A stretch of 60,000 bases of DNA. It comes from Cryptomeria japonica (Eukaryota > Streptophyta > Pinopsida > Cupressales > Cupressaceae). The number at the start of each line of letters is the position of its first letter. The stretch's first letter is position 1. The notes beneath the pieces are model-generated. The model did no database searches. It was not told the origin of the DNA and saw nothing but the letters and a program-made list of their open reading frames with translations. Shown here in pieces: positions 13,401 through 25,498 of the stretch. Location of the stretch: positions 140,476,747-140,536,746 of the forward strand of contig NC_081412.1 of assembly GCF_030272615.1 (NCBI RefSeq), in the 5' to 3' direction. The position numbers and the translations under genes were made by a program.

Positions 13401-14801
13401 CAACCCATTTTTCCAAAACTGAAATCTATAGTTTAACAACAATCATGGAGATTTGGAGTAAGAAATCTTCAAGAACGAATTTCAAAGATATACCCAAAAT
13501 TTTAAAAGGAAACAAAAGGTGCATTCGAATCCTACCTTTATCGCATTTCCGGGCAAGATTTCGAAGACGAGCTCCAACTCCCTGCAAGAAAATCTCCATT
13601 TCTTCCCTTCTTTCCTAAAAAAAAACCCATCCTAGTATTTTCTTCTTTTCTTCTCCTTTCTTTTTTTTTTCCAAAACATTTTCCCATCCCCCCCAAATTA
13701 GTTTTTTAAAAACTAGGTTAAAATGGGAACCCCCCCCTTTTTGACCTAATATCAAATTTCGAATTTAAGCATTTTTTTTTAAATAAAAAATGAAAATGAA
13801 AATCATTCTTCTCCACTATTCAATAAATCTAACTCGCTTTTCTAATTAAAATTAAAATGCTTCTATCTCTTATTTAGTTTTAAATTTTAATTTCTCAATA
13901 TTAATTTAGGCCTACATTATATTTCAAAACTATTGACCAGGGTAAAGCATTTAGATTAATTTAAATTTCCAAAAATTAATCTTTTATATTATATCAACTT
14001 TACAAATTAAAAATAATTTTCTCTAAATAATAAAATTTACCCTTTCTTTTCCAAAATACAAAAGTGGTTAAATTAATTATATTTCAAATAACTTTAAATG
14101 TTTCCCTTTAAAAAAAAAATGCATAAACTAATTAAACTCGTTACTTAAAATTAACTATTAAATTAAACTCGCTACACATAATAAAGCGATCCTTTTAAAT
14201 AAATGACTGATCTTATGAAGGAAACCTATTTATTTTAAATTCCTCAACTACTAATTCGTAAATGAACTCATTAATTCAGTTTAAATTCTCAAGCTAAAAT
14301 ACTCCATTCCCCACACGCTTGGCACACAAACCAAGAAAGTCCACTACTCACACGACATGCAACCCAAACAAAAAGAAAACCCTACGGACCACACACGACG
14401 CTCACCTGACCATGGCTAAGGCAAGACGAGAGTTTTATGACCTCCAAAACCGAATTCTAAGGATGAAGGGGGTATACTCAACCCTGCGAATCCCGAAGGA
14501 GATGAACCTCGCCCTAGGCAGTGTTGTACCTGCAATCTCCTGCACCCATGAATCATGCAAGCATACATATATATATACATATTCAATGAAGGCGTTAGCT
14601 TGATATTTATAACAAGAATTAGGAAACAATTACATTTACACAAGAATAGATGCAAAAGAACAATAATAGGTATGCACAATTATTTATATTATCTAATCTA
14701 CAACATTGCATCACGGTTAACCAACCATTCAAGAATGCCACATAGGAAGTCAACCAAAGTCAAATGGGTTTTACAAGGCTGACTAGGGTAGGGGCATTAC
14801 A
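10438..14801 (-). repeat. LARD 5' LTR (right copy)
   Basis: A 4,364 bp direct repeat of 2,351-6,712 with the same TG..CA termini. It is the upstream LTR in element orientation because the PBS abuts its left end. It is the copy that would carry the active promoter, but I cannot place a transcription start. Confidence 0.93.
12893..13147. repeat. GC-rich triplicated 60 bp repeat inside LARD LTR (right)
   Basis: The counterpart of 4,800-5,060: three GGCCGCC/GGCCGCG-led units from 12,947, with similar hairpin cores and the same following poly-C/poly-T run. Both copies keep three units, so the triplication predates this insertion. Confidence 0.8.
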
Positions 14802-14806
14802 TTTTT

Positions 14807-17800
14807 GTTCACTCCGTCTCTTCTAATTTCCATCCCAAGAATGTTCTTTGCAACACAAAGATCTTTCATTTCAAATTTAGCAACAAGCTGAGACTTTAGT
14901 TCTGAAATCATACCTTTCCCTTTACCAATGTATAACATATCATCAACATACAATGCAATTTATAGGAAATGATCACCATTGGATTTATAATGAACACAGT
15001 GATCTGATTTAGAGTGCTAAAATTCAAAACTCAACACATATGTATCAAATTTATGGTACCACGTCCTAGGACTTTGTTTGAGGCTATACAAAGATTTCTT
15101 TAATTTATAGACGAAATTACTTTTACCTTTCACCATATAGTGCTTCGGCTGTGTCATATAAATATCCTCCTCCAAATCACCATGAAGGAAAGCAGTTTTC
15201 ACATCCATTTTCTCAAACTCTAGATCATAAGCAACAACAATAGAAAGAAAAAATCTAATGGATGTCATTTTTGTAACAGGAGAAAATATCTCACCATAAT
15301 AAACACCCTCTATCTGAGAGTAGCCTTTTACAACCAACCTTGCTTTATACTTCTCAATGCTTCCATCTAAACCAATCTTTTTCTTGAACACCCATTTATA
15401 ACCAATAGGCTTCCATCCTTCAAGAAATGGTACAAGATCCCATGTATTATTCTTTTTCAAAGCTACTTTCTTCTTCCATAGAAATCTTCCAGGATTCTGT
15501 ATCATTGAAACCTAATGCCTCTTCTACAGATCCAGGTTCTTCCATATTAGTATTTAAAGAAAAAATACATCTCCAATCATCAGGTAAATACTTTTTAGGT
15601 GGTTGTCTATGTCTTGTAGACCTTCTAACAAGATGAGTTGGAGGTTCTTCCTCCTCTTATAAAGATTTAGAGCTAGATGAGCTCTCTTCAACTTCTTGCT
15701 TATCAAGTGGTCTCGATTCAACTCTTTCAGGTGTAGAAGGGAATTGAATCACATATTTCTATTTAGTCTATTCTGGCTGCAATGTAGTAGAAGGAGACTT
15801 AACTTCTCTAAAAATAACACTTCTACTATGAATTACCTTTTGTGCAATAGGATCCCAAAGCTTCTATCCTTTCACACCATAATTGTAACCAATGAAGATA
15901 CATTTCACAGCCTTGTTCTCCAACTTTGTTCACTTCTCCTTTGGAACATGTGCATATGCCTCACAACCAAAAACTCTAAGATGTCTAAATGAAGGTCTGT
16001 GACCTGACCATGCTTCCATAGGTGTTTTATCAACAAGAGTTGATGTAGGAGACATGTTAATCAGGTAGCAAGCAATGGCAACAACTTCAACCCAAAACTT
16101 TTGTTCTAAACCGACACCACTCAACATACTCCTAGCCTTCTCTATCAATATCCTGTTCATTCTTTCAACAACTCCATTCTACTGTGGAGAATACAGAGCT
16201 GTCTTTTGTTTGTTAATACCACAATCTTTACAGAATCTATCAAAATCATTAGAGCAACTCAACCATTGCTTTAAATTCTTTAAAATGACTAAAAACTTCA
16301 TATTTACTCTTTATAAAGTATAGCCATGTCCTTCTACTAAAATCATCAATAAATAAAACATAATATATGGATTTTCCAATCGAAGGAATATCTACAGGAC
16401 CAAACACATCAGAATGAATAAGATCCAAAACATCACAAGATTTATGAGAACTCGAGTAAAACAGAATGTGGTTTTGTTTTCCATAATAGAAATGCTTACA
16501 TAAATAAAAGTAAAGATTACAATCATTCAAACATTCAACAATTTTTTTATTTTTCAAGGTCCTTAGACCCTTTTCTCCAATGTGGTCAAGTCTCTGGTGC
16601 CATAACATAGTCTTCTCTATAGGTAACTTTGCTTCAGAAGAAAGAGAACCCTTAGGTACCCAAAAGCTATGTCCATCCACTAAAGGTGAAACCCTCAAAT
16701 CTTCCGATAGAGTATCCACAGATTTACTTTTTATAGAAATGCTATTACACTCAACACTGTATATCTCTACCTTATAGAAAGTACTGAATCTGACACTTCT
16801 AGTAATCACCTTAGCACCCTTAATCATCTTAAATCCTGCATCAGAAAGGACTACCTACACACCCACATCAATTAGTTTGTTCATAGATAATAAATTTTGT
16901 TTTAAACCAGGGATATGCATCACACCACTAATCCTTTTTATTTAACAATCAAGAAACTTGATCCTAACTTTACCTTGACCAACAATGTCTAAATGTGAAT
17001 CATCACTCAAATACACCTTGCCTCCATTAAATTCTTCATACTTAGAAAAAAAATCTTTATTAGAAGTCATATGAAAAGATGCACCTGACTCAATTAACCA
17101 TGCATCATTACCTGCATGAGTAGCCAAAGCTGCAATGAATGCATTACCATCTTCCTTCTCAAACTAAGAATCATAACCAAACTTCTTCTTTTTCTTCTTT
17201 GCAGTCCTTACGGATGTGACCTGGTTTACAACAATTCCAACATATGACTTTGGACTTTTTAGGAGATTTGGATCTCCCTTTGGATTTGGACTTATTACGC
17301 TTCTCATTCTTCTTGCCTTTTTCTTTAGGTCTTCCACAAATAGTTAGGGCTTCCTTCGAATTGATGGATACCTTCCTTCATATATCTTCACCAAGTAGGG
17401 AACCCACCACATCTTCAGACTTGAAAATAAGAAAAGTACTACCGATAGCCATAACAAGAGAATCCCATGAATCAGGCAAAGAACAAAGCAAGATCTGACA
17501 TTTCTCCTCTTTGTCCATTTTAACACCATTAGATACCAATTGAGCCACCAACATATTAAATACTTCCTGGTGATCTGCAATTCGTCCATCTTCTTCCATC
17601 TTCAAGGAATATAATTTCTTCCTTAAGAAAATCTGATTTAATAAAGAGTCAGCTTGATACATCTCACCAAGCTTAGCCCATAACTTCTTTGCAATGTTCT
17701 CTTTGTGGACATGGATTAGAACATAGTCTGTTAGGCACAATCTAATTAGACCCTTAGCTTTTCGATCCATAACATCATACTAAGAACCGCAGTAGGATTT

Positions 17801-17935
17801 GCAAGTCTTGAAACATTCGCATCAACAACATCCCACATATCTCGATCTATTAGCAGATCTTCCATCTTCAGCTTCCATATTTAAAAATTACTATCGTTAA
17901 ATTTCTCCATCTCTATTCTCTCTCACGAACTTGCC
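14807..17935 (-). pseudogene. Copia D gag-pol, broken by many stops and frameshifts
   Basis: Order on the minus strand: gag with a UBN2-type core (17,900-17,345; EKFNDSNF, LIRLCLTD, SLLGEDI); an intact CCHC knuckle (17,201-17,242, CWNCCKPGHIRKDC); a protease in which the catalytic motif reads IESGAS instead of IDSGAS (17,080-17,110), so the Asp is lost; GAG-pre-integrase LWHQRLDHIG (about 16,600); integrase with HSDVFGP and NGVVERMNR, the Glu kept but a stop just before it (about 16,180); and reverse transcriptase (15,505 downward) with KMDVKTAFLHGDLEEDIYM and an intact YVDD (14,939-14,950). Frames shift repeatedly. The RT continues at 2,350 across the LARD. The element must have been copied by a proficient relative before it decayed. 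Confidence 0.87.
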
Positions 17936-18098
17936 ATCTGAAAAAAACTGCAACAAGATAAAAAGTGTCTTTTGCACAAGCTCCCACTCAAATATGGATT
18001 TTTTCAAAAACCCAACAACCCACAAATGAAACCAAAGATGATCAGTAAGGAAGTTAAGTAGTGGAACAACTTCCTACACTAACCTTGAGAGGAGAATA

Positions 18099-18943
18099 AT
18101 GTAATTTTTTTTTCAGATCATTACAATAGTTATAGAAAATTAACAAAAATAAACACAATAACATGCATACCATACACACAATGATTTACTTGAGGAGAAC
18201 CCTTTCGGGAGAAAAACCCCACACTCCAAAAGAAACTCAATATATTATTCAACAATCAATAATAGATTACAATATACTTGCAGAGAAAGATCTTCGTAGG
18301 AATACCACTAATCAGAGACTCAAAGGTAACTGAATCACCATAAGACTCTTACACATAACCTCTATTTCATGCACCTCATATATAGGAGATACAATATAAG
18401 AAACCGTCAAACGGTATTACAAAACCATGGGCTAAAACCACCTAATAAGGTGTAGCCAACCTTATCTCCCTTCTAGATTCCCTATGATGTGTTTAAACAC
18501 AAATCAACACGTGGCCCTCCCTTTTACAACTCATTTATGTGTTCGATGTATTTACTATTTTCTATTTGAGGAGTACAAACTTCTAGAGGCTATAACTTGA
18601 GAACTGTGTGTCCTATTGAAGAATCGTTTGAAGCACCAGACAACTCATGAAGTGCTCTATTGCCTCATAAGTTCTACGCCACTTACACACACTTTCAAGG
18701 CATTTCAGGGCCTCTAAAGACCTCAAAATTAAATTAAAAACCTTTCATTGCACCCCTCCAAAATGAAAACTTTAATATCTTCAAAACTAGCAGTGATCTT
18801 GCGATGTAACTTTACCAGAATGCTTATCTAGTAAACCAGAAGCTTTGGGGAGAATTTCGCACCATTTCATATGCTCAAATGAAAACTTATTATAAATGGT
18901 AACTTCATGTAAATGTAAGGATAAGACACCATTTTTCCCAACA
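18099..18943 (-). repeat. 5' LTR of copia D (inner border approximate)
   Basis: The outer end is clear: plus-strand TTTTTCCCAACA at 18,943 gives a minus-strand start TGTTGGGAAAAA. R/U5-like sequence lies around 18,180-18,240, where the coding strand has GTTTTTCTCCCGAAAGGG. The inner border is uncertain; TGTAATTTTT at 18,099 is my best candidate. No initiator-Met PBS is visible beside it. Confidence 0.55.
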
Positions 18944-19414
18944 CTTCAAACCGGTGTGTACATCTATAACCACCATATGTAAATTAACCAAGGATGATAA
19001 ATCTCCTAAGTCTGCAAGTCAGCATAGTTCAATTATTGAAGGACTTTTATATTTGACTGAATATCATGTATGCAGTATATTTGGCAGCCGGATTTTAGCA
19101 AGAACCAAAATAATCACAAGTTGTGGTAGTAAAAAGGATTTTAAGATATCTTAAAGGCACATAAGAGTTTCATTTGTGGTATCAGAGGAGCTCATATTTT
19201 ACCTGATATCTTATACAAATGCGGAGTGGGCCAGAAGTGTTGATGACAAAAAAATTACAAGTGGGGGAGCATTCTTTCTTGGCTCCTGGTTGGTTGCTTG
19301 GTCGAGTAAGAAGCAAGATTTTTTGTCTCTATCTACAACATAAATATAATACATTGCAACATCTTCATGTTGCACATAGATCTTATGGATGAAGTAGACT
19401 TTGAAGGACATTGG
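18944..19414 (+). pseudogene. Copia F RNase H fragment
   Basis: A plus-strand copia RT end and RNase H: LTKDDKSPKS, IIEGLLYLT, then GGAFFLGSWLVAWSSKKQDF and LSLSTT (about 19,265-19,340), CCTQILWMK and TLKDIG up to 19,414. There are frame changes near 19,150-19,200 and stops at about 19,340 (STT followed by TAA where the family has Glu) and 19,395. The reading continues for 42 bp on the other side of G (31,372), sharing ATTGG. F is therefore the host of G and probably of D. Its 5' part is off the window or lost. Confidence 0.82.
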
Positions 19415-20676
19415 TGTTAGCAACAATCAAGAAGGAAGACTTTGAGGGGGGGGAGGGGGTGAATCAGTTTTCACTGGATACAACAAATTAAACTCCAAAA
19501 CAAAAATTGGTAAACTACATGAATAAACAGATAAGAAAATTAACAACACAACACTCAAATTTTTGATGTGGAAAACCCGGTTAAGGAAAAACCACGGCGG
19601 GAACCTATCCACAGTAAGATGATACTCTGCAGTAGTATGTGAAAATATTACAATGGAGAATGCACATGCATTTAGGCACACTACTTAGAGATCACTTCTC
19701 AAAAGATGTTTACTCGGAAGGCTAAAAACCTCAAGGAAGTCTCCCTGACTTACACTATGTTTTGGACTACAATCTAGAAGAAGTGAACTGCAATGATAGC
19801 ATCTACAAATGCCTGATGACAGTTTCGGTTAAGCACCATTGTCTGATTTGCAACACCAATCTCACCTCAATACTTCATTGAATGATAAATCTCTTATTTG
19901 CACATTCACCTCTCTCTGATAATACAGACACTATATCAATACCTAAATTACATGAATATCTCATCTATATATACAAATCATCAACCTTGATAACAAGGTC
20001 GGCTAAACCCTCAACCCTCAACTCACAATTACAAAAATTACTTTACACGATATGAGGTCAACATAAGATCAATATAATGATTTAAATTACATATAATGGA
20101 CCTAATTCAAATTCCCAAATGATCATATTCATCGAAAATCATGCCAAGATCAACCACAACATGCTACACCACCAAAAATACCACATAACACAAAAATCAT
20201 CACCGGTTCATAGAAATTATCAAAAAATAACACAACGTTCAATGCGGATCACCAAAACAAATAGGAAATGACTAGGAAACACCAACATGCATGTTAGAAT
20301 CATCTGGAATAGTTTCACCAACACATCTTTTCAAATTTTCATTGGTCAAGATCTAGAAGCTCAAGAACACAACCAATCAACAACTGTCACAAAGAAAGAT
20401 AACTTGTGAAGCACCAAATCACGAACCATGTGAAAGGAAGATACAAAAGACCATCCAAGACAATATCCAAAAGTTTCAGCACAAGATCTAATCACACCGG
20501 AATATACTAGAGGAAATACCGGTCTCTGCAAAATAGTGATCAACAAAACCAAACTACAAAATGGATTAGAAAATCTCCCCAAACTCACCAGAATAAATCA
20601 TAGGAATATGTTGATATCAATGACAACAACATATCCTAGTAGTAGAAATGAACAACTATATCCAATAACTCCAACA
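19415..20676 (-). repeat. Copia G 3' LTR (left)
   Basis: A 1,262 bp LTR with plus-strand ends TGTTAGCAACAATC and ACTCCAACA. The G-rich run at 19,445-19,460 followed by GTGAATCAGT is the U5 signal shared with E, A and C. A minus-strand TATA candidate (TGTATATATAGATG) lies at 19,962-19,975. Confidence 0.93.
19962..19975 (-). promoter_or_regulatory. Candidate TATA box in G 3' LTR
   Basis: The minus strand reads TGTATATATAGATG. The same string is kept at the matching place in the other LTR (30,657-30,670), about 550 bp from the U5 end. It is a sequence match only; no start-site evidence is available. Confidence 0.45.
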
Positions 20677-20691
20677 ATCTCCCCCTTTGGC
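20677..20691 (-). other. Copia G polypurine tract
   Basis: On the minus strand, GCCAAAGGGGGAGAT lies directly before the 3' LTR start TGTTGGAG. Further purine-rich runs on the same strand occur at about 20,755-20,762, 20,808-20,815 and 20,881-20,888 in the 3' untranslated part. Confidence 0.8.
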
Positions 20692-21299
20692 AGTGATGGC
20701 AACATATGAATGTGAAAAATAGTCAATGCAAAGAAAGAAGATATTACCAACAAACTCCCCCTAAGATCAAGACAGATAGTGCAGTTTTTCACATGATCTC
20801 TCTCTCCCCCTTTCACAACAATGCCAAAGATCTCCAAAATAGAAAACCAAACTCTCTCCCAAAACATCAACATGAGTCTCTTTCCCCCTAGGACACACAA
20901 CCAATTGAACAGACTACTCCAGCAGAGGAGCAACATCAACACACCAATCCAAATAAAAGAATAAGGCATTGAAATTCACCGGATCAATGCAACTCAATGC
21001 ATCTAGTTCTCATCAGGAGGGGTGGATATCCCTAACTTGTCTCTCAAATAGACAAATGTATCTACAAGCAAAGGCTTAGTGAAAATATCAGCAATTTGTT
21101 CCTTTGTAGATACATACTCCATCTTCACCTTCTCCTCACTAACTTGCTCTCTCAAGTAATTGTATTTGATTGATATATGCATAGTCTTTTAATGTTGCAG
21201 CGGATTCTTTGACATGTTTATAGCACTAGAATTATCACATATAAATGACAATAGGCTCATCATGAATAACTTTGATATCTTTCAATATTTGCTTCATCC

Positions 21300-22260
21300 A
21301 AACTATCTGAGTGCAATTACTAGCAGTAACAATGTACTCAGCTTTAGCAGTAGATAAATATATTGAATCTTGTTTTTTACTAGCCCATGAAACCAAATTC
21401 TTACCTAAAAAGAATGCTCCACCGATAGTTTTTTATTGGTCATCAACATCACCAGCCCAATTTGTATCAGTGTAGACACACATGAAATCATCATTATTTA
21501 GATACCATAAACCATAATCTATAGTTCCTTTTAGATATATGAATATCCTCTTAAAAGAAGTGACATGACTCTCCTTTGGATCAACTTGATATCTAGCAGC
21601 CATACACACATCATGCATAATGTCAGGCCTAGTCTGAGTAAGATATATTAGTCCACCAACCATCGATCTGTACAAACTTTGATTAGCTTTAGGAGATCCA
21701 TCATTTTTGGATAATTTACAACCAGTCACCATAGGAGTTCCAACCGATTTGGAGTCATCCAATCCAAACTTCTTCAATAGTTCCTTCACATGCTTCGTTT
21801 GAGATATAAAGATACCTTTTTCTGTCTGTGCAATCTGCAAACCTAAGAAAAATTTCATCTCACCAATCATAGACATCTCAAATTATTTCTGCATATCATT
21901 GACAAACTTCATACTCATATCATCATCACCACCAAAAATAATGTCACCAACAAAGACTTCAACAATCAAAATGTTATCATTTTCAATCTTAAAGTACAAA
22001 TTATTGTCAGTAGCACCTTTAGTAAATCCCAATTTCAACAAGTATTTGTCTAATCTAGCATACCAGGCTCTAGGAGCTTGTTTCAATCCATAAAGTGCTT
22101 TCTTCAACTTGCACACTATGTCTCCATCATCCAACAGTAAAAATCCATCAGGTTGCTCAATGTAAATCTCTTCCTCTAGATCACCATTAAAAAATGCAGA
22201 TTTGACATCCATCTGATATACCTTGAAATCCTTATAAGCAACATAAGAAAGCAACAACCT
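21300..22260 (-). pseudogene. Copia G reverse transcriptase and RNase H
   Basis: RT begins around 22,257 with [23 protein letters not shown], then [15 protein letters not shown]. The catalytic box reads FVGDIIFGG where the family has YVDD (about 21,950), so the first Asp of the pair is lost. After a stop near 21,880 the frame resumes with GEMKFFLGLQI, ISQTKHVKELLKKFG, GTPM, SMVGGLIYLTQTRPDI, and RNase H starting VYTDTNWAGD (about 21,450). RNase H continues past a stop with GGAFFLGKNLVSW and AEYIVTASNCTQ to about 21,270. This copy could not copy RNA into DNA. Confidence 0.88.
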
Positions 22261-22269
22261 AACAACTTT

Positions 22270-23500
22270 AATTCGAGCAACCAGAGGAAAGGTTTCTTCA
22301 TAATCAATTCCTTCTTGCTATGAATACCCTTTGCATACTAGTCTAGCTTTATTTTTGACTACTTCACTGGCTTCATTCAATTTGTTTTTGAATAACCATT
22401 TAGTACCAATAACATTTTTATCCTTAGGTCTAGGCACAAGTTCCCAAGTGTTGTTCTTTTCATTCTGATCTAACTCTTCCTCCATAGCTCTTATCTAGTT
22501 TTCATCTTTGCAGGCTTCAAAAACATCTTTAGGTTCAACTTTAAAAATTAAACATACTTCTTCTATAACTAACCTTCTTCTAGTCATCACATTCTGGTTC
22601 TTATCACCAATGATCTGATTCTTAGAATGATTCAATCTAACATACCTCGGAGTATTTTATTTGTTCTAATCCTTAGGCTCCTGCACATCATCACCAAAAA
22701 CAACAACATTCAGATTAACAATCTCTACTGGATCATTCTGCTTAGGCTCTTTAGGTTGAATAGTAGCTAAGGCAACATGTTGACCATCATCATAAGCTCT
22801 GATCTCTTTCCTAAGTTTCTCATCCACCTTTACATTTGCACTCTCAACTATCTTTCTCACTCTCTTGTTATAGCATTGGTAGGATTTTCTCCTTGTAGAA
22901 TACCCCAAAAAGATACCTTCATCACTTCTAGCATCAAACTTTCCAATATCCTCATCTCTCTTGATATAACATTTTTAACCAAAAACTTTGAAATATTTCA
23001 CTATAGGAACATGACCAAACCAAAGCTCATAAGGGGTCTTATCGGTATCACCTTTGATATGAACTCTGTTGAATGTGTAAACAACACTTCTAATAGCTTC
23101 TCTCCAGTAGACCTTCAGAACATTTCCTTCAATTAACATAGCTTTTGCAACATCCAAAACAATACGGTTCTTTCTCCCAACGACTCCATTTTGCTGTGGG
23201 GTTCTAGGAGCAGATAGTTGTCTTTTGATTCCATGCATCTCACATAATAAATTGAATTCACCAGAACAAAATTATCCACCTCTATCATATCTAAGACACT
23301 TCAGCTTCAATCCGGACTTAGTTTCAACTTTAACTTTGAATATCTTGAATTTATCAAATGCTTCTGATTTTTCCTTCAAAAAGACAACCCACATCTTCTT
23401 GGAATAATCATCAATTAGAAACATAAAGTATCTATCACCTTGCACACTTTTGATATTTGTAGGTCCACATAGGTCAGTATGCACAAGATCTAGCAATCCA
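22270..23500 (-). pseudogene. Copia G integrase
   Basis: In order on the minus strand: HTDLCGPTNIKSVQGDRYF (first Asp, about 23,475), FLIDDYSKKMWVVFLKEKSEAF, CLRYDRGG (second Asp kept, about 23,280), a stop, then SAPRTPQQNGVVGRKNR (about 23,175). In the last motif the catalytic Glu of the family's NGVVERKNR is Gly. The C-terminal part (YWREAIRSVVYTFNRV, PYELWFGHVP, and a chromo-like tail to about 22,300) is present with stops. The loss of Glu would abolish integration. Confidence 0.87.
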
Positions 23501-23610
23501 TTAGATGTATATTATTTACTCTTGAAAGAAATCCTTGTTTTCTTACCCAACTGACATTCCTTGCATACTGGATTAACAAGTTTAACAATCTTAGGTAGAT
23601 ATATAACAAC

Positions 23611-24150
23611 TTATGTAGAACTGATCTTAATCAATGAATCAAAGTTTACATGACACATTCTCCTATGCCACAACCAACTTTCATCTATCTTAGCAATCAA
23701 ACAAATTTTCTCACCAACATTCAAATGAAAAATGTTACCTTCAGTCTTAGTCCTAGATGCAATCTCTATATCAGAGGCATTTAAGATCTTGCATTTACCA
23801 TCCTTGAATTGTAGATCATAACCCTTATCAACCATCTATCCAACACTCAAAAGATTATGCTTCAAACCTTCAACATACAAGACATCATCAGTGTTATGCT
23901 TACCATCAAAATAAATAGAACCTCTCCCACGGATTACATAGGCTTTGTCATCTCCAAATCTAACTATTCCACCATCATACTTTTCCATGCTTACAAATTT
24001 GCTTTTATCACCGATTATATGATGTGAACAACCGCTTTCAATCACCCATTCACCCTTTTCTTCTAACTTAGCAGCCAAATATTTCTCCTCAACAAAACAA
24101 CTAGTGGAATCAATAGGTACATGTCTATCTTCTTTAATGTCAATAAACAC
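23611..24150 (-). pseudogene. Copia G protease and GAG-pre-integrase
   Basis: Protease core at about 24,030: EWVIESGCSHH, with Glu replacing the catalytic Asp (the homologous E copy keeps DSG). It is followed by FGDDKAYVIRGRGSI, VEGLKHNLLSVG, then after a stop MVDKGYDLQFKDGKCKIL and the GAG-pre-integrase SWLWHRRMCHVNFDSLIKIS. It is collinear with element E at 370-830, so E and G belong to closely related families. Confidence 0.87.
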
Positions 24151-24319
24151 AACTTCATCTCCTTCTGATACATCATCTGTAATACCTTCATCTGCAACAT
24201 AATAATAGTTCTTTTGGTTCCTATACTTCCGGTTATACTTATAAGGCTTATCATACTTTTCATGCTTCTCATATCTATCATTTCTATCATGCTTATAAAA
24301 CTTATCATGTTTTTCATAC

Positions 24320-25080
24320 TTAGCTATTCTTTCCGGGCATCTATCTAAGCAAAATGTCCTATCTTATTACAAGAAAAAAATTTCAAGGGCAACTTTCTAT
24401 TATACTTACCGACACCTTTAGGCAATCTTCGGGCAATCAATGCTTCAAGCTCATCAAGATCTCTTTCTTGCTCTGCTATCTCTCTTATTTCTCTTTCATA
24501 TATTGATATCTTGCACTCATCAGGACCATATTTTTGCTTACCGGATATAGATGCTGATGCTCTGAATGTTGTCTCAAAATTTCCATGTGATTCTCCAAAT
24601 TTTCTTAGCTCAAATGCAACAAGTTTTCCAGCCAACACATCCCTTGTTACTGTAGTCACACTCTGAATCTCATCAATAACAACAACCTTATGTTTATAAG
24701 CAGGAGGCAAAGATCTCAACACCTTATCAATAATCTCATCTTCCTCAATCTTTCCACCGACACATCAGATACCAAGGAGAAGTTCATTCACCTTAGCCAT
24801 GTATGAATGCATGTTCTCATCATCTCCCATTTTCAATGTCTCATACTTTCTTTTCAAACTCTGCAACTTAGCAACTTTCACTTGATTATCACCTTCATAC
24901 AGGATCTCAAGCTTCTCCCAGATCTCATGTGCGGTTTGAAGTCCTATAACATTTGTCATCTCAGAATCAGTTAGGGCACTAAGCAATGCTTCCTTAACCT
25001 CATCAGGAGTAGATGGTCCATTCTAAGGAACAACATAGACATTCTTAGTAATCTTCCAATAATCCTATCCAAGATATTTC
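24320..25080 (-). pseudogene. Copia G gag (capsid and nucleocapsid)
   Basis: A UBN2-type copia gag: LSALTDSEMTNVIGLQTAHEIWEKLEILYEG segments (24,986-24,765), a frame change, then MLRSLPPAYKHKVVVIDE and a helical region to a nucleocapsid knuckle (about 24,345-24,385). The knuckle reads FFSCNKIGHFA, so the first Cys is replaced by Phe, and a stop follows. Gag would form the virus-like particle and bind RNA. The start lies near 25,160, but the first codons are disrupted. Confidence 0.82.
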
Positions 25081-25214
25081 AAGTGCACCTCCATCCGACT
25101 CTTCCATATAGTATACTTACTTTCATCAAACCTCAGACTGTCCTTCTTGAAAAGAATACCTTGAGCTACCATCCCGAATCTTCTCAAGTGATTAAGCTTC
25201 TACCAGAGGATCTA

Positions 25215-25226
25215 GCTCTGATACCA
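25215..25226 (-). other. Copia G primer-binding site
   Basis: The minus strand reads TGGTATCAGAGC two bases inside the LTR end (25,229), matching the initiator-Met tRNA 3' end. Confidence 0.9.
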
Positions 25227-25228
25227 AT

Positions 25229-25498
25229 TGTTAACAATAATCAAGAAGGAAGTCTGAGAGGGGGGGTGAATCAATGTTCATTGGATACATCAAATTAAAC
25301 TCCAAAACAAAAACTGGTAAACTGCATCAATAAACAGATAAGCAAATTAACATCACAACACACAACACCAAGATTTTTGACGTGCAAAACCTAGTTAAGG
25401 GAAAAACCATGGTGGGAACCTACCCACAGTAAGATGATACTCTACAGTAGTATGCAAAAACATTACAATGGGGAATGCACATGCATTCAAGCACACTG
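25229..25498 (-). repeat. Copia G 5' LTR, first part (U5 side)
   Basis: The first 270 bp of the right LTR on the plus strand: TGTTAACAATAATC, the poly-G and GTGAATCA signal, up to GCACACTG, where the solo LTR enters. It is collinear with 19,415-19,683. Confidence 0.92.

Larger units (their letters stand above)
2351..14801 (-). mobile_element. Complete LARD-type LTR retrotransposon (non-autonomous)
   Basis: Two direct repeats of 4,362 and 4,364 bp begin TGTAATGCCCC and end GGGGCATTACA, and flank a 3,725 bp internal region. The duplication TTTTT lies outside both ends. On the minus strand the upstream LTR (10,438-14,801) is followed after two bases by TGGTATCAGAGCCAA, complementary to the initiator-Met tRNA 3' end. 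The downstream LTR is preceded by a G-rich PPT. The internal region holds no ORF resembling gag or pol. LTRs of about 4.4 kb with a non-coding interior of about 3.7 kb match the published description of LARDs (large retrotransposon derivatives), which depend on an autonomous partner. The two LTRs differ by only a few percent by eye, so this is probably the youngest insertion here. Confidence 0.92.
14807..18943 (-). mobile_element. Copia D, right part (5' LTR through reverse transcriptase)
   Basis: On the minus strand this runs 5' LTR (about 18,099-18,943), leader, gag (start about 17,935), CCHC, protease, integrase and reverse transcriptase, then is cut by the LARD. The LTR starts TGTTGGGAAAAATGG, a start typical of many plant copia families. 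Sequence right of 18,943 belongs to copia F on the other strand, so D was probably inserted into F. CTTCA (18,944-18,948) is the expected duplication; its partner lies off the window. I could not find a clear PBS. Confidence 0.82.

Noticed and set aside
20598-20969. 123-codon hydrophobic minus-strand ORF
   Set aside because: Spans G's polypurine tract and runs into the LTR, so it cannot be a conventional gene; noted only as a possible env remnant.
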